This document shows positions 24,575 through 35,847 of a stretch of 43,503 nucleotides of DNA, piece by piece. Made by a program: the position numbers and the translations under genes. Source of the DNA: Selenomonas sp. oral taxon 126 (GTDB lineage: Bacteria > Bacillota > Negativicutes > Selenomonadales > Selenomonadaceae); the NCBI RefSeq assembly GCF_001683335.1, contig NZ_CP016201.1, positions 1,465,245 through 1,508,747 on the forward strand, in the 5' to 3' direction. Numbering within the stretch: position 1 is the first letter of the stretch; every line of letters begins with the position of its first letter. Under the pieces are notes generated by a model, which had not been told where the DNA came from, made no database searches, and saw only the letters and a program-made list of their open reading frames with translations.

Positions 24575-26653
24575 GTGGCAAGAGAATATTCCCTTGAAAA
24601 AACGCGGAATATCGGCATCATGGCACACATTGATGCCGGCAAGACGACGACCACCGAGCGCATTCTCTTCTACACGGGCGTAACGCACAAGATCGGCGAG
24701 GTTCATGAGGGCGCTGCCACCATGGACTGGATGGTTCAGGAACAGGAACGCGGCATTACGATTACGTCGGCGGCGACGACCTGCCACTGGAAGAACCATC
24801 GCATCAATATCATTGATACGCCTGGTCACGTTGACTTTACGGTCGAGGTAGAGCGCTCACTGCGCGTGCTGGATGGCACGGTGGCCGTTCTGACCGCGCG
24901 CGGCGGCGTTGAGCCGCAGACGGAGACGGTCTGGCGTCAGGCGGAGCGTTACAATGTCCCGCGTATGGCATATGTCAACAAGATGGACATTACAGGCGCA
25001 GATTTCTTCAATGTTATGAAGATGATGCGCGAGCGCCTCAATGCAAACCCGGTAGCGATTCAGCTGCCAATCGGTGCAGAGGACGAGTTCAAAGGCATCA
25101 TCGACCTCGTGAAGATGGATGCCATCGTCTATGAGGACGATCTCGGCAAGGTGACCGATGAGGTCGAGATTCCGGCTGAGTACAAAGAGCAGGCTGAGGA
25201 ATACCGCGAGAAGCTTGTTGAGGCATGTGCCGAGGCGGACGATGAGCTCATGGAGAAGTACCTCGGCGGTGAGGAGGTCACGGAGGAGGAGATCCGCCGT
25301 GCGATCCGCAAGGCGACGATCGCCTGCCAGATGACCCCGGTCACCTGCGGCACGTCGTACCGCAACAAGGGCGTACAGCCCCTGCTCGATGCAATCGTCG
25401 ACTATATGCCGGCACCGACAGATATCCCGCCGATTGCAGGTGTGAACCCCGACACGGGCGAGGCGGACAGCCGTCCGGCATCGGACAGCGCACCGTTCTC
25501 GGCACTCGCGTTCAAGATCATGACGGATCCGTTCGTCGGCAAGCTCGCGTTCTTCCGCGTCTACTCCGGTACGCTGAACTCCGGTTCCTACGTCTTCAAT
25601 GCGACGAAGGACAACAAGGAGCGCATCGGCCGCATCCTGCAGATGCACGCGAACAACCGCAAGGAGATCGACGTGGTCTACAGCGGCGATATCGCGGCTG
25701 CAGTCGGCCTGAAGAACACGACGACGGGCGACACGCTCTGCGATGAGAACAAGCCGATCATCCTCGAGTCGATGGCGTTCCCCGATCCCGTTATCTCCGT
25801 TGCGGTTGAGCCTGCAACGAAGAACGATCAGGAGAAGATGGGCATTGCGCTCCAGAAGCTCGCTGAGGAGGATCCGACGTTCCGCGTCCACACGGATGCA
25901 GAGACGGGACAGGTCATCATCTCGGGCATGGGCGAGCTGCATCTGCAGATCATCGTCGACCGTATGCTCCGCGAGTTCAAGGTCGACTGCAAGGTTGGCG
26001 AGCCGCAGGTTGCATACCGCGAGACGATCCGCAAGTCGGTCAAGGCAGAGGGCAAGTTCGTCCGTCAGTCCGGCGGTCATGGCCAGTACGGTCACTGCTG
26101 GCTCGAGCTCATCCCGCAGGATGCGGGCGAGGGCTTCAGCTTCGAGAACAAGGTCGTCGGCGGCGTGATTCCGAAGGAATTCATCAACCCGATCGAGGCA
26201 GGTGTCCGTCAGGCGATGGAGGGCGGCGTTGTCGCCGGCTATCCGATGGTCGACATCAAGGTCATCGTCTACGACGGATCGTTCCACGAGGTCGACTCGT
26301 CCGAGGCTGCGTTCAAGGTGGCTGGTTCGATGGCGTTCAAGGCAGGTGCCGAGAAGGCAAGCCCCGTACTCCTCGAGCCGTATGTCAAGGTCGAGGTCAC
26401 GGTGCCTGAGGAGTACATGGGCGACGTTATCGGCGATCTGAACTCGCGTCGCGGACGCATCGACGGCATGGAGCCGCGCAACGGCGTACAGGTCATAAAC
26501 GCGTTCGTTCCGCTCTCGGAGATGTTCGGCTACTCGACGGATCTCCGTTCCAAAACCCAGGGCCGCGGGAACTACTCCATGGAAGTTTCCTTCTATGACG
26601 AAGTTCCTAAGAATATAGCTGACGCTGTAGTCGCCAAGAACAAAGGCGAATAA
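24575..26653 (+). CDS. fusA: Elongation factor G
   Basis: EF-G is the GTPase that drives translocation and, with RRF, ribosome recycling. The 692 residues contain the G1 loop [10 protein letters not shown], the switch region [12 protein letters not shown]3 DTPGHVD and G4 NKMD, followed by domains II-V with the [10 protein letters not shown] and [10 protein letters not shown] motifs. Length is normal. The start is GTG with AGGAGCGATAGGA upstream. Fifteen bases separate it from tuf. Confidence 0.98.
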   Translation: MAREYSLEKTRNIGIMAHIDAGKTTTTERILFYTGVTHKIGEVHEGAATMDWMVQEQERGITITSAATTCHWKNHRINIIDTPGHVDFTVEVERSLRVLDGTVAVLTARGGVEPQTETVWRQAERYNVPRMAYVNKMDITGADFFNVMKMMRERLNANPVAIQLPIGAEDEFKGIIDLVKMDAIVYEDDLGKVTDEVEIPAEYKEQAEEYREKLVEACAEADDELMEKYLGGEEVTEEEIRRAIRKATIACQMTPVTCGTSYRNKGVQPLLDAIVDYMPAPTDIPPIAGVNPDTGEADSRPASDSAPFSALAFKIMTDPFVGKLAFFRVYSGTLNSGSYVFNATKDNKERIGRILQMHANNRKEIDVVYSGDIAAAVGLKNTTTGDTLCDENKPIILESMAFPDPVISVAVEPATKNDQEKMGIALQKLAEEDPTFRVHTDAETGQVIISGMGELHLQIIVDRMLREFKVDCKVGEPQVAYRETIRKSVKAEGKFVRQSGGHGQYGHCWLELIPQDAGEGFSFENKVVGGVIPKEFINPIEAGVRQAMEGGVVAGYPMVDIKVIVYDGSFHEVDSSEAAFKVAGSMAFKAGAEKASPVLLEPYVKVEVTVPEEYMGDVIGDLNSRRGRIDGMEPRNGVQVINAFVPLSEMFGYSTDLRSKTQGRGNYSMEVSFYDEVPKNIADAVVAKNKGE

Positions 26654-26668
26654 GGAGGCAATTTTAGA

Positions 26669-27856
<1,188 letters not shown>

Positions 27857-27884
27857 TCACCCTTACTGATATTCCCTAGGAGGA

Positions 27885-27912
27885 GGAGCGGCGCGCTCGC
27901 GTCGCTCCTTTT
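27885..27912 (+). terminator. Terminator of the str operon
   Basis: GGAGCG-G-CGC pairs with GCG-T-CGCTCC around GCTC, followed by TTTT. It separates tuf from the S10 operon, so rpsJ probably has its own promoter in the following 160 nt. Confidence 0.8.
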
Positions 27913-27919
27913 CGAGGGA

Positions 27920-28055
27920 GTATGATAAAACTTCTTTTCATCTTTTGGAATCATACGACAGACGACGTACTCCATGCGATGACATGGCAGATGGCTATGC
28001 TCCGGCGGGGCAGAGGGAACTGCCGTGGAGAAATGTTTGGGGCGAGACCCCGGAC
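27920..28055 (+). promoter_or_regulatory. Structured leader before the S10 operon
   Basis: Three potential stems lie before rpsJ: GTATGAT/ATCATAC (27920-27956), GGCAG/CTGCC (28009-28024) and GTTTGGGG/CCCCGGAC with two G-U pairs (28035-28055). The last ends 4 nt before the ribosome site AAGGAGG. The arrangement could be an S10-type leader regulated by a ribosomal protein. No clear promoter hexamers were found in this 160-nt stretch. Confidence 0.4.
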
Positions 28056-28072
28056 GAAGGAGGAAAACTACT

Positions 28073-28384
28073 TTGGCGAAACAGCAGAAAATCAGAATTC
28101 GTTTGAAGGCCTATGACCACAAGGCGCTCGACCAGAGTGCGGCGAAGATCGTCGACACGGCGAAGAAGACGGGCGCAATGGTCTCCGGCCCCATTCCACT
28201 TCCGACGGAGAAGAATGTCTACACGATTCTCCGCTCTCCGCACGTCAACAAGGACTCGCGCGAGCAGTTTGAGATGCGTACGCACAAGCGTCTCATCGAC
28301 ATCCTGCAGCCGACGAACAAGACGGTCGATTCGCTCATGCGCCTCGATCTGCCTGCCGGCGTTGACATCGAGATTAAGCTCTAA
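28073..28384 (+). CDS. rpsJ: 30S ribosomal protein S10
   Basis: S10 is part of the 30S head and, with NusB, acts in antitermination. From TTG 28073, preceded by AAGGAGG at a good distance, the protein has 103 residues and starts [16 protein letters not shown] (Met-initiated in vivo). Landmarks are [37 protein letters not shown] and the [11 protein letters not shown] end. The frame stays open upstream to ATG 28031, but that extension runs through the leader hairpin and ribosome site and is not conserved. First gene of the S10-spc-alpha cluster. Confidence 0.97.
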   Translation: MAKQQKIRIRLKAYDHKALDQSAAKIVDTAKKTGAMVSGPIPLPTEKNVYTILRSPHVNKDSREQFEMRTHKRLIDILQPTNKTVDSLMRLDLPAGVDIEIKL

Positions 28385-28399
28385 TAGGAGGTGGAAGCC

Positions 28400-29053
28400 T
28401 TGGCTAAGGCTATTTTAGGAAGAAAACTGGGCATGACCCAGATCTTCACAGAGGAAGGCCGCGTCGTTCCCGTGACGGTCGTTGAGTCCGGCAACAATTT
28501 CGTGTTGCAGAACAAGACCGACGAGACGGACGGCTACAACGCTGTGCAGATCGGGTTTGGCGATATCAAGGAGAAGAACGTCACGAAGCCGCTCAAGGGA
28601 CACTTTGAGAAGGCGGGCGTGAAGGCGGTGCGTTTCATTCGTGAGATGCGCCTTGCTGCTCCTTCCGAATACAATGTTGGTGACACGATCGGCGTTGACA
28701 TCTTCGCTGCGGGCGATCTCGTCGATGTGGTCGGTACGTCCAAGGGCAAGGGCTTCGCGGGCGGCATCAAGCGTCACAACTTCGCGCGCGGCCCCATGGG
28801 CCACGGCTCGAAGTCGCACCGTGAGCCGGGCTCGACGGGTGCGATGATCTCCGGTCCCGGCGGACGCGTCCTCAAGGGCAAGAAGCTCCCCGGCCGTATG
28901 GGCGGCGAGCGTGTCACGGTGCAACGTCTGACGGTTGTCCGCGTGGACAGTGACCGCAACCTCATCCTTATCAAGGGCGCGATTCCGGGCCCGAAGAAGG
29001 GATTTGTCGTGATCAAAGATACCGTTAAGCCTGCAAAGGCCGCGAAAGAATAA
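28400..29053 (+). CDS. rplC: 50S ribosomal protein L3
   Basis: L3 is an early-assembly 23S rRNA-binding protein whose extension reaches the peptidyl transferase centre. From TTG 28400 (AGGAGG 8 nt upstream) it has 217 residues. Landmarks: ILGRKLGMTQIF, GTSKGKGFAGGIKRHNFARG, MGHGSKSHREPGSTG and the final GPKKGFVVIKDTVK. An earlier GTG at 28391 overlaps the ribosome site and is rejected. Gap to rplD is 18 nt. Confidence 0.97.
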   Translation: MAKAILGRKLGMTQIFTEEGRVVPVTVVESGNNFVLQNKTDETDGYNAVQIGFGDIKEKNVTKPLKGHFEKAGVKAVRFIREMRLAAPSEYNVGDTIGVDIFAAGDLVDVVGTSKGKGFAGGIKRHNFARGPMGHGSKSHREPGSTGAMISGPGGRVLKGKKLPGRMGGERVTVQRLTVVRVDSDRNLILIKGAIPGPKKGFVVIKDTVKPAKAAKE

Positions 29054-29071
29054 GGAAGGGGGAATCGCAGC

Positions 29072-29695
29072 ATGGCGAATGTAGCAGTATATGATATGTC
29101 GCACAACCAGGTTGGCGAGATCAGCCTGAACGACGAGTTCTTCAATGTCGAAATGAATGCCGGCCTCCTTCATCAGGCGGTTGTCCTCCAGCTCGCATCG
29201 CAGCGTCTCGGCACACATGCCACGAAGACGCGCGGTCTCGTGCGCGGCGGCGGACGCAAGCCCTGGCGCCAGAAGGGCACGGGTCGTGCCCGCGCAGGTT
29301 CGACGCGCAGCCCGCTGTGGGTTGGCGGCGGCACGGTCTTTGGGCCGCACCCGCGCAAGTACGGCTTTACGATGCCGCGCAAGCAGCGCCGTCTTGCCCT
29401 CAAGTGTGCGCTCTCGGACAAGGTGCGCACGGGCGATTTCATCGTCCTCGACCAGCTCGATTTCGAGGCGCCGAAGACGAAGGCAGCGGTGAAGCTCCTG
29501 AGCGATTTCGGTGTAGATGCAAAGAGCCTCTTCATCACGGCGGACGAAGCCGTGAATGTGGAGCGTTCCACCAGCAATATTCCGGGTGTAAAAGCCATCT
29601 CGGCACGTGGAATCAATGTCTATGACATTCTCCATCACGACAAGCTCTTCATTACGAAGGATGCCATCACCCGTATCGAGGAGGTATTCGCATAA
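29072..29695 (+). CDS. rplD: 50S ribosomal protein L4
   Basis: L4 lines the peptide exit tunnel with its extended loop, seen here around [20 protein letters not shown]. The 207-residue length is standard, and the C-terminal half includes [13 protein letters not shown] and the [17 protein letters not shown] segment. In E. coli L4 represses its own S10 operon through the leader; a structured leader exists here, but a link is inference. Its stop overlaps the rplW start by one base. Confidence 0.97.
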   Translation: MANVAVYDMSHNQVGEISLNDEFFNVEMNAGLLHQAVVLQLASQRLGTHATKTRGLVRGGGRKPWRQKGTGRARAGSTRSPLWVGGGTVFGPHPRKYGFTMPRKQRRLALKCALSDKVRTGDFIVLDQLDFEAPKTKAAVKLLSDFGVDAKSLFITADEAVNVERSTSNIPGVKAISARGINVYDILHHDKLFITKDAITRIEEVFA

Positions 29696-29976
29696 TGGAA
29701 GCACGTGATATTCTCGTACGCCCGCTCATCACGGAGCGGACGACGCAGCTCATGGCTGAGGGCAAATACGTCTTCGTCGTTGCGAAGGCTGCGAACAAGA
29801 TCGAGATTGCAAAGGCGGTCTCGGAGATCTTCAAGGTGAAGGTCGCAAAGGTCAACACGGTCAACGTCATCGGCAAGACAAAGCGCATGGGTCGCACGCA
29901 GGGCAAGCGCCCGGACTACAAGAAGGCCATCGTGAAACTCGCGCCGGGCGAGACCATCGAGTTCTTTGAAGGCTGA
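29695..29976 (+). CDS. rplW: 50S ribosomal protein L23
   Basis: L23 lies at the tunnel exit and is the docking site for trigger factor and the signal recognition particle. The 93 residues show [16 protein letters not shown], the [18 protein letters not shown] stretch and [14 protein letters not shown]. It is translationally coupled to rplD by a TAATG overlap and 20 nt ahead of rplB. Confidence 0.97.
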   Translation: MEARDILVRPLITERTTQLMAEGKYVFVVAKAANKIEIAKAVSEIFKVKVAKVNTVNVIGKTKRMGRTQGKRPDYKKAIVKLAPGETIEFFEG

Positions 29977-29996
29977 GACGAAAGGGAGGTACGAAC

Positions 29997-30824
29997 GTGG
30001 CAGTAAAGAGTTTTAAGCCGTATTCTGCCGGCAGACGCTTCATGACGGTCTCTTCCTTCGATGAGATCACAACGGACAAGCCGGAGAAGTCCCTCACCGT
30101 TCGCCTGACGAAGACGGGTGGACGCAACCAGCAGGGCAAACTGACCGTGCGTCATCGCGGCGGCGGTCACAAGCGGCTCTATCGCATCATCGACTTCAAG
30201 CGTACGAAGGACGGCATCCCCGCCCGCGTCGCAACGATCGAGTACGATCCGAACCGCAGCGCACGCATTGCGCTCCTGAACTACGCAGATGGCGAGAAGC
30301 GCTACATCCTCGCACCGAACGGCCTGAAGGTCGGCGATGTCGTGGAGTCGGGTGCTGAGGCTGATATCAAGCCGGGCAACGCGCTTCCGCTGAAGAATAT
30401 CCCGCTCGGTACGGTCATCCATGCCGTCGAGCTGAAGATCGGCAAGGGCGCACAGCTCGTCCGCAGCGCGGGCACGTCCGCACAGCTCATGGCAAAGGAA
30501 GGCGACTACGCACTCCTGCGCATGCCGTCGGGCGAGATTCGCCGCGTGCATATCAACTGCCGTGCGACGATCGGTCAGGTCGGCAACCTCGAGCATGAGA
30601 ACATCACCATCGGCAAGGCAGGCCGCAGCCGCTGGCTCGGACGCCGTCCGGAGACGCGCGGTATTGCGATGAACCCGAATGACCATCCGCATGGCGGCGG
30701 CGAGGGTCGTTCGCCGGTCGGACGCAAGAGCCCGATGACGAAGTGGGGCAAGATTGCGATGGGCAAGAAGACGCGCCGCAAGAAGAAGGCGTCGAATCGT
30801 CTCATTGTGCACCGTAGGAAGTAA
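29997..30824 (+). CDS. rplB: 50S ribosomal protein L2
   Basis: L2 stabilises the peptidyl transferase centre and the subunit bridge B7b. The 275-residue protein begins at GTG after AGGGAGG and carries [18 protein letters not shown], the SAR-type central barrel, and the conserved [18 protein letters not shown] loop with the functionally important histidine. It is followed by an unusual 223-nt gap before rpsS that contains a diverged MITE-like element. Confidence 0.98.
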   Translation: MAVKSFKPYSAGRRFMTVSSFDEITTDKPEKSLTVRLTKTGGRNQQGKLTVRHRGGGHKRLYRIIDFKRTKDGIPARVATIEYDPNRSARIALLNYADGEKRYILAPNGLKVGDVVESGAEADIKPGNALPLKNIPLGTVIHAVELKIGKGAQLVRSAGTSAQLMAKEGDYALLRMPSGEIRRVHINCRATIGQVGNLEHENITIGKAGRSRWLGRRPETRGIAMNPNDHPHGGGEGRSPVGRKSPMTKWGKIAMGKKTRRKKKASNRLIVHRRK

Positions 30825-30838
30825 TAAACGGCTCATGA

Positions 30839-30967
30839 GGGCGGCACCCATCTTGGGCATCTTTTCCGCCCTGTCTGCGGACAGCAAATCCTCCACATAG
30901 CATAATCTATGCGTCCGGTTTGCTGCCTTGACAGAACGAAAAATTTGCTCCAATCTGAGCACCGCCC
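30839..30967. mobile_element. Diverged MITE-like element inside the S10 operon (copy 3)
   Basis: About 120 bp match the core of copy 1 in the same orientation, including ATCTTGG, GCATCTTTT-CGCCCT, CAAATCCTCCACATAG, CTATGCGTCCGGTTTG, CCTTGA and CCAATCTGA. The terminal repeats differ from copies 1 and 2; the ends are instead GGGCGGCAC and a near-complement CACCGCCC. The central stem of the element is kept. It interrupts the rplB-rpsS junction without touching either reading frame, and the rpsS ribosome site (AAAGGAGG) follows 67 nt later. Confidence 0.75.
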
Positions 30968-31047
30968 AAGTAAAGCGGTATAGCATCGTAACTTGCAGAT
31001 AGAACCATCGCCGAACCGCACAGTGTTCGGCGAAAGGAGGAAAAACT

Positions 31048-31329
31048 TTGTCAAGATCGATTAAGAAAGGGCCTTTCGTCGCAGAGAGCCTGATGAAGAA
31101 AATCGATGCGCTCAACGAGAAGAACGAGAAGAAGGTTGTGCGCACATGGTCGCGCAGCTCGACGATCTTCCCGGATTTCGTAGGGCACACGATTGCCGTC
31201 CATGACGGACGCAAGCACGTCCCCGTGTACGTCACGGAGGATATGGTCGGACATAAGCTCGGCGAGTTTGCGCCGACACGTACATTCAAGGGTCACGCGG
31301 GCGAAGAGCGCAAGACCTCGCTGCGCTGA
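31048..31329 (+). CDS. rpsS: 30S ribosomal protein S19
   Basis: S19 binds the 16S rRNA 3' domain with S13 in the 30S head. The 93 residues start [10 protein letters not shown] after a TTG start with AAAGGAGG upstream, and show [20 protein letters not shown] and [14 protein letters not shown]. It is separated from rplB by the MITE-like insertion, so its expression depends on read-through of that structure or on a promoter inside it. Confidence 0.97.
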   Translation: MSRSIKKGPFVAESLMKKIDALNEKNEKKVVRTWSRSSTIFPDFVGHTIAVHDGRKHVPVYVTEDMVGHKLGEFAPTRTFKGHAGEERKTSLR

Positions 31330-31347
31330 TAGAGAGGAGGACGATTC

Positions 31348-31686
31348 GTGGCACAGGAAGTAAAGGCTACCGCCAAATACATCCGTATCGCACCGCGCAA
31401 GGTTCGCATTGTGATGAACCTCGTACGCGGCAAGAGCGTTGCTGACGCTCTCGCGATCCTGAAGTTCACGCCGAAAGTCGGCGCGGACGCCGTGGAGAAG
31501 GTGCTCCGCTCTGCTGTTGCAAACGCGGAGAACAACTTCGACATGGATGTGGATCGACTGTTCATTTCCTCAGCTTTCGTTGACCAGGGACCGACCTTGA
31601 AGCGCATTCATCCGCGTTCGCGCGGACAGGCGTTCAAGATTTTGAAGCACACGTCCCACATCACGGTTGCCGTAAACGAAAAGTAA
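31348..31686 (+). CDS. rplV: 50S ribosomal protein L22
   Basis: L22 threads a beta hairpin into the exit tunnel near the macrolide site. The 112-residue protein starts at GTG after AGAGGAGG and shows [38 protein letters not shown] and [18 protein letters not shown]. It lies 16 nt before rpsC in the standard order. Confidence 0.97.
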   Translation: MAQEVKATAKYIRIAPRKVRIVMNLVRGKSVADALAILKFTPKVGADAVEKVLRSAVANAENNFDMDVDRLFISSAFVDQGPTLKRIHPRSRGQAFKILKHTSHITVAVNEK

Positions 31687-31702
31687 TAGGGAGGGAAACA
31701 GT

Positions 31703-32374
31703 TTGGGTCAGAAAGTAAATCCCCATGGCATTCGCCTTGGCATCGTCAAGGATTGGGATGCCCGCTGGTATGCAGACAAGGATTTCGCGCAGAATCTGCA
31801 TGAGGACATCAAGATTCGCGATTACCTCAAGAAGAGCCTCCAGACCGCAGGTGTTCCCCGCGTGGAGACGGAGCGCAGCAAGAACCGCCTGAAGCTCACG
31901 ATCCATACGGCAAAGCCGGGCATGGTCATCGGACGCGGCGGCTCGGGCATCGAGCAGATCAAGGAAGGCCTCAAGGGGCTGACGGATAAGCGCGTTGACA
32001 TCAATATTGCAGAGATCAAGCAGCCGGATCTCGACGCGACGCTCGTCGCCGAGAACATTGCGGCACAGCTTGAGCGCCGCATTGCTTTCCGCCGTGCGAT
32101 GAAGCAGGCGGTTGGCCGTACGATGCGTCTCGGCGCGAAGGGCATCAAGATCGCGGTCAGCGGTCGTCTTGGCGGTGCGGAGATTGCACGCCGCGAGTCC
32201 TATCGCGAGGGCAGCATCCCCCTGCACACACTGCGTGCAGACATCGACTACGGCACGGCTGAGGCGCATACGACGTACGGCCGCATCGGCATCAAGGTCT
32301 GGATCTTTAAGGGCGAGGTTCTCCCCGACAAGAAGCAGGCGCCGAAGAACAATAAGGAAAGGAGCGAGGCGTAA
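31703..32374 (+). CDS. rpsC: 30S ribosomal protein S3
   Basis: S3 forms part of the mRNA entry channel. The 223 residues start [20 protein letters not shown] from a TTG codon. The KH domain holds [15 protein letters not shown], and the C-terminal domain has [20 protein letters not shown] and [15 protein letters not shown]. Its TAA overlaps the rplP ATG by one base, coupling their translation. Confidence 0.97.
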   Translation: MGQKVNPHGIRLGIVKDWDARWYADKDFAQNLHEDIKIRDYLKKSLQTAGVPRVETERSKNRLKLTIHTAKPGMVIGRGGSGIEQIKEGLKGLTDKRVDINIAEIKQPDLDATLVAENIAAQLERRIAFRRAMKQAVGRTMRLGAKGIKIAVSGRLGGAEIARRESYREGSIPLHTLRADIDYGTAEAHTTYGRIGIKVWIFKGEVLPDKKQAPKNNKERSEA

Positions 32375-32811
32375 TGTTACTCCCAAAGCGTGTTAAGTAC
32401 CGCAAGCAATTCCGCGGGCGCATGAAGGGTAAGGCACAGCGCGGCAACACGGTCAGCCACGGACAGTACGGTCTCGTTGCTCTGGAGCCGGCTTGGATCA
32501 CGAACCGCCAGATCGAGGCTGCGCGTATCGCGATGACGCGTTACATCAAGCGCGGCGGCAAGGTCTGGATCAAGATTTTCCCGGACAAGCCGGTCACGGC
32601 GAAGCCGGCGGAGACCCGCATGGGCTCCGGCAAGGGCTCGCCCGAGTACTGGGTAGCCGTCGTAAAGCCGGGTCGTGTCCTCTTCGAGATGGACGGCGTG
32701 GCACGTGACGTTGCGGCAGAGGCGATGCGTCTCGCGGGACACAAGCTCCCGATCAAGACGAAGTTCGTCGTACGCGAAGAATTAGAGGGCGGTGAAGTGA
32801 ATGAAGGTTGA
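32374..32811 (+). CDS. rplP: 50S ribosomal protein L16
   Basis: L16 organises the A-site region of the large subunit. The 145-residue protein begins [19 protein letters not shown] and includes the loop [20 protein letters not shown] and the [20 protein letters not shown] end. Its 3' end overlaps rpmC by 11 nt, so the two are likely translationally coupled. Confidence 0.97.
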   Translation: MLLPKRVKYRKQFRGRMKGKAQRGNTVSHGQYGLVALEPAWITNRQIEAARIAMTRYIKRGGKVWIKIFPDKPVTAKPAETRMGSGKGSPEYWVAVVKPGRVLFEMDGVARDVAAEAMRLAGHKLPIKTKFVVREELEGGEVNEG

Positions 32812-33013
32812 TGAGATCCGCGGCCTGAGCGCCGACGAGCTCAAGGAAAAACTTGCGTCGCTCAAAGAGGAGCTCTTTGGCCTCCGTTTTCAGCACGCCA
32901 CCGGACAGCTCGACAACCCGATGCGTATCAAGGACGTAAAGAAGACGATTGCCCGCATCAAGACCATCCAGCGCGAGCAGGAAAACGCGCCCAAGACGGT
33001 TCTGACGAAGTAA
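32801..33013 (+). CDS. rpmC: 50S ribosomal protein L29
   Basis: L29 is a two-helix protein near the tunnel exit. The 70 residues show [37 protein letters not shown] and [10 protein letters not shown]. The ATG lies inside the end of rplP with AGGGCGGTG just upstream. The 58-nt gap to rpsQ shows no clear structure. Confidence 0.96.
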   Translation: MKVDEIRGLSADELKEKLASLKEELFGLRFQHATGQLDNPMRIKDVKKTIARIKTIQREQENAPKTVLTK

Positions 33014-33071
33014 TCTGACAGCTTCGCTCAATGCGGAGATACTGATACGCAGGAAGGAGGCTCATACAAGA

Positions 33072-33329
33072 ATGAGCGATAGAAACGTACGCAAAGTGAG
33101 AATCGGCAAGGTCGTCTCCGACAAGATGGACAAGACTGTTGTCGTTGCTGTCGAGGAGCTCGAGCAGCACAAGATGTATAAGAAGCCGGTTAAGAAGACG
33201 GTGAAGTTCCACGCGCATGACGAGAAGAACGACGCACACGTCGGCGACCGCGTATCCATCATGGAGACGCGTCCGCTCTCGAAGACGAAGCGCTGGCGCG
33301 TGGTCGAAGTCGTCGAGCGCGCGAAGTAA
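33072..33329 (+). CDS. rpsQ: 30S ribosomal protein S17
   Basis: S17 is an early 16S rRNA-binding protein with an OB fold. The 85-residue protein has [39 protein letters not shown] and [27 protein letters not shown] ribosome site precedes ATG. It lies 15 nt before rplN. Confidence 0.97.
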   Translation: MSDRNVRKVRIGKVVSDKMDKTVVVAVEELEQHKMYKKPVKKTVKFHAHDEKNDAHVGDRVSIMETRPLSKTKRWRVVEVVERAK

Positions 33330-33344
33330 GGAGGAAGAGGATCA

Positions 33345-33713
33345 ATGATACAGCAGGAAACAATCCTGAATGTCGGCGATAACACAGGAGCGAAGGAAAT
33401 CCTCTGCATTCGCGTACTGGGCGGCTCGTACCGCAAGTATGCCAACATCGGCGACATCATCGTCGCCTCTGTCAAGGCGGCAGCGCCGGGCGGCACGGTG
33501 AAGAAGGGCGATGTCGTGAAGGCAGTCGTCGTCCGCAGCGTCAAGGGGCTGCGCCGTCCGGACGGTTCCTACATCCGTTTCGACGAGAATGCAGCCGTCA
33601 TCATCAAGGATGACCACACGCCGCGCGGCACACGTATTTTCGGACCTGTCGCACGCGAGCTGCGCGAGAAGGATTTCATGAAGATCGTCTCGCTCGCGCC
33701 CGAAGTTCTTTAA
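33345..33713 (+). CDS. rplN: 50S ribosomal protein L14
   Basis: L14 contributes to inter-subunit bridges and is the binding site of the silencing factor RsfS. The 122 residues begin [19 protein letters not shown] and include [38 protein letters not shown] and [20 protein letters not shown]. Standard length and position. Confidence 0.98.
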   Translation: MIQQETILNVGDNTGAKEILCIRVLGGSYRKYANIGDIIVASVKAAAPGGTVKKGDVVKAVVVRSVKGLRRPDGSYIRFDENAAVIIKDDHTPRGTRIFGPVARELREKDFMKIVSLAPEVL

Positions 33714-33728
33714 GGAGGAGGTGTTATT

Positions 33729-34055
33729 TTGTCGCTGGCAAAACTGAACGTCAAGAAGGGCGATACGGTCGTCGTTCTTTCCGGTAAGGATAAGGGCAAG
33801 CAGGGCAAGGTCATCGAGGCTCAGCCGAAGAAGGGCAAGGTCATCGTTGAGGGCGTGAACAAGGTGAAGCGTCACACGAAGCCGAGCCAGAGCGCACCGC
33901 AGGGCGGTATCATCACGAAGGAGGCACCGCTGTTCGCATCGAAGGTGCAGCTTGTCTGCCCCGCGTGCGGCAAGGCGACGCGCGTTGCGCACCGCATCAT
34001 CGGTGAGCGCAAGGTGCGCGCCTGCAAGAAGTGCGGCGAGCCCATCGAGCAGTAA
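33729..34055 (+). CDS. rplX: 50S ribosomal protein L24
   Basis: L24 initiates 50S assembly. The 108-residue protein has the KOW motif ([20 protein letters not shown]) and the [13 protein letters not shown] segment. It keeps two cysteine pairs, CPAC and CKKC, in the C-terminal part, a zinc-ribbon-like version that B. subtilis L24 lacks. It starts at TTG, preceded by AAGGAGGAGG. Confidence 0.97.
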   Translation: MSLAKLNVKKGDTVVVLSGKDKGKQGKVIEAQPKKGKVIVEGVNKVKRHTKPSQSAPQGGIITKEAPLFASKVQLVCPACGKATRVAHRIIGERKVRACKKCGEPIEQ

Positions 34056-34083
34056 TCTTTAGCGGAAAGGAGGAATACGCAAA

Positions 34084-34623
34084 GTGGATAGACTCAAAGA
34101 AAAGTATCAGAAGGAAGTTGTGCCCGCTCTGACGGAGAAGTTCGGCTATAAGAACGTCATGCAGCTCCCGAAGGTGGAGAAGGTCATCATCAACATGGGC
34201 GTCGGCGAGGCTGTCGGCAACCCGAAGGCACTTGATGCCGCTGTGACGGATCTCACCGCCATCGCAGGTCAGAAGCCCCAGCTCACGCGTGCGAAGAAGT
34301 CGCTCGCTGCGTGGAAGCTCCGCGAGGGCATGCCGATCGGCTGCAAGGTCACGCTGCGCGGCACGCGTATGTACCAGTTCCTCGACAAGTTCATGAATGT
34401 CGCACTTCCGCGCGTCCGCGATTTCCGCGGGGTCAGCGAGAAGGCTTTCGACGGCCGCGGCAACTATGCCGTTGGTCTGCGTGAGCAGCTCATCTTCCCC
34501 GAGATTGACTACGACAAGATCGACAAGATTCGCGGCATGAACATCGTCATCGTTACGAGCGCGCATACGGACGAAGAGGCAAAAGAGCTCCTCCGTCTCA
34601 TGGGTATGCCGTTCCGCGCGTAA
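34084..34623 (+). CDS. rplE: 50S ribosomal protein L5
   Basis: L5 binds 5S rRNA and contacts the P-site tRNA and S13 through bridge B1b. The 179 residues start at GTG with [16 protein letters not shown], and show [47 protein letters not shown] and [14 protein letters not shown]. Length and position in the spc segment are standard. Confidence 0.98.
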   Translation: MDRLKEKYQKEVVPALTEKFGYKNVMQLPKVEKVIINMGVGEAVGNPKALDAAVTDLTAIAGQKPQLTRAKKSLAAWKLREGMPIGCKVTLRGTRMYQFLDKFMNVALPRVRDFRGVSEKAFDGRGNYAVGLREQLIFPEIDYDKIDKIRGMNIVIVTSAHTDEEAKELLRLMGMPFRA

Positions 34624-34642
34624 CGGGCTAGGAGGAACAACT

Positions 34643-34828
34643 GTGGCAAAGAAGGCAATGATTGAGAAGTGGAGCAAAGAGCCCAAGTTCTCGACACGCA
34701 AGTACAACCGCTGCAAGATCTGCGGACGTCCGCACGGCTACATCCGCAAATTCGATATGTGCCGTATCTGCTTCCGTGAGCAGAGTTACAAGGGCGCCAT
34801 CCCTGGTGTAACGAAGGCAAGCTGGTAA
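34643..34828 (+). CDS. rpsN: 30S ribosomal protein S14, zinc-binding type
   Basis: S14 is a 30S head protein. At 61 residues this is the short zinc-binding type, with CKIC and CRIC pairs ([19 protein letters not shown]), rather than the long zinc-free form. It starts at GTG after AGGAGG. It lies between rplE and rpsH as usual. Confidence 0.97.
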   Translation: MAKKAMIEKWSKEPKFSTRKYNRCKICGRPHGYIRKFDMCRICFREQSYKGAIPGVTKASW

Positions 34829-34853
34829 TCAAAACAAAGGAGGATATCGATTC

Positions 34854-35252
34854 ATGGCAATGACTGATCCTATTGCAGATATGCTGACCCGCATCCGCAA
34901 CGCGAACTCGGTCTACCACGAGAGCGTGGCGATCCCCGGGTCGAAGGTCAAGACGGCAATCGCCGAAGTCTTGAAAAAGGAAGGCTTCATCAAGGACTAC
35001 TCCTTCCAGGAGGACGGCAAGCAGGGCGTTCTCACCGTCACGCTGAAGTATGGAGCCAAGCGTGAGCACGTTATCTCCGGCCTGAAGCGCGTTTCCAAGC
35101 CCGGACTTCGTCAGTATGCAAAGCACGATGCGCTCCCGCGTGTCTACGGCGGCCTTGGGATCTCCGTGATCTCCACCTCAAAGGGGATCATGAGCGACAA
35201 GGATGCCCGCAAGGCGGGGCTCGGCGGCGAAGTTCTCGCATTCGTATGGTAA
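34854..35252 (+). CDS. rpsH: 30S ribosomal protein S8
   Basis: S8 binds the central domain of 16S rRNA and, in E. coli, represses the spc operon. The 132 residues show [24 protein letters not shown]-like [32 protein letters not shown] and [16 protein letters not shown] precedes ATG. Twenty-two bases separate it from rplF. Confidence 0.97.
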   Translation: MAMTDPIADMLTRIRNANSVYHESVAIPGSKVKTAIAEVLKKEGFIKDYSFQEDGKQGVLTVTLKYGAKREHVISGLKRVSKPGLRQYAKHDALPRVYGGLGISVISTSKGIMSDKDARKAGLGGEVLAFVW

Positions 35253-35274
35253 TGCACAGGCAGGAGGTGTAACA

Positions 35275-35826
35275 ATGTCAAGAATTGGAAGAGCACCGAT
35301 TCACATTCCGTCTGGCGTTACCGTCACGGTCGGTGCGGATAATCTCGTGAAAGTGAAGGGCCCGAAGGGCGAGCTTTCGCGCGAGATCCATCCGGATATG
35401 AAAATAACCGTCGAGGAAGGTGTCGTTACCGTCACCCGTCCTTCGGACGATAAAATGCACAGGTCGCTCCACGGCCTTTCCCGCACGCTCATCAACAACA
35501 TGGTGGTCGGCGTGTCGGAGGGCTTCACGAAGACCCTTGAGATCAGCGGCGTCGGCTATCGTGCGGCAAAGCAGGGCAAGAACATCAATCTTTCGCTCGG
35601 CTTCTCGCATCCCGTTGTCGTTGAGCCGCCCGAGGGCATCACGTTTGAGTGCCCCTCTGCTACGGTCATCACGATCTCCGGCATCAACAAGGAAGACGTC
35701 GGCCAGGTAGCAGCAGAGATCCGCGCACATCGTGAGCCGGAGCCATACAAGGGCAAGGGTATCAAGTACGCCGGAGAGCATGTCCGCCGCAAGGAAGGCA
35801 AAGCCGGCGCGAAGGGCAAGAAATAA
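35275..35826 (+). CDS. rplF: 50S ribosomal protein L6
   Basis: L6 sits near the elongation-factor binding region. The ATG at 35275, 6 nt after AGGAGG, gives the conserved [15 protein letters not shown] start and 183 residues. The frame runs further upstream inside rpsH, but that extension lacks a ribosome site. Landmarks: [43 protein letters not shown] and [17 protein letters not shown]. Confidence 0.97.
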   Translation: MSRIGRAPIHIPSGVTVTVGADNLVKVKGPKGELSREIHPDMKITVEEGVVTVTRPSDDKMHRSLHGLSRTLINNMVVGVSEGFTKTLEISGVGYRAAKQGKNINLSLGFSHPVVVEPPEGITFECPSATVITISGINKEDVGQVAAEIRAHREPEPYKGKGIKYAGEHVRRKEGKAGAKGKK

Positions 35827-35847
35827 GAAGGAGAGGAGTGACACACT

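Noticed and set aside
27922-28116. 64-codon plus-strand frame after tuf as a leader peptide or gene
   Set aside because: It has no plausible ribosome site of its own, overlaps rpsJ in another frame and has no protein-like pattern.
35203-35274. N-terminal extension of L6 into rpsH
   Set aside because: The conserved [12 protein letters not shown] start and AGGAGG both place the start at 35275.
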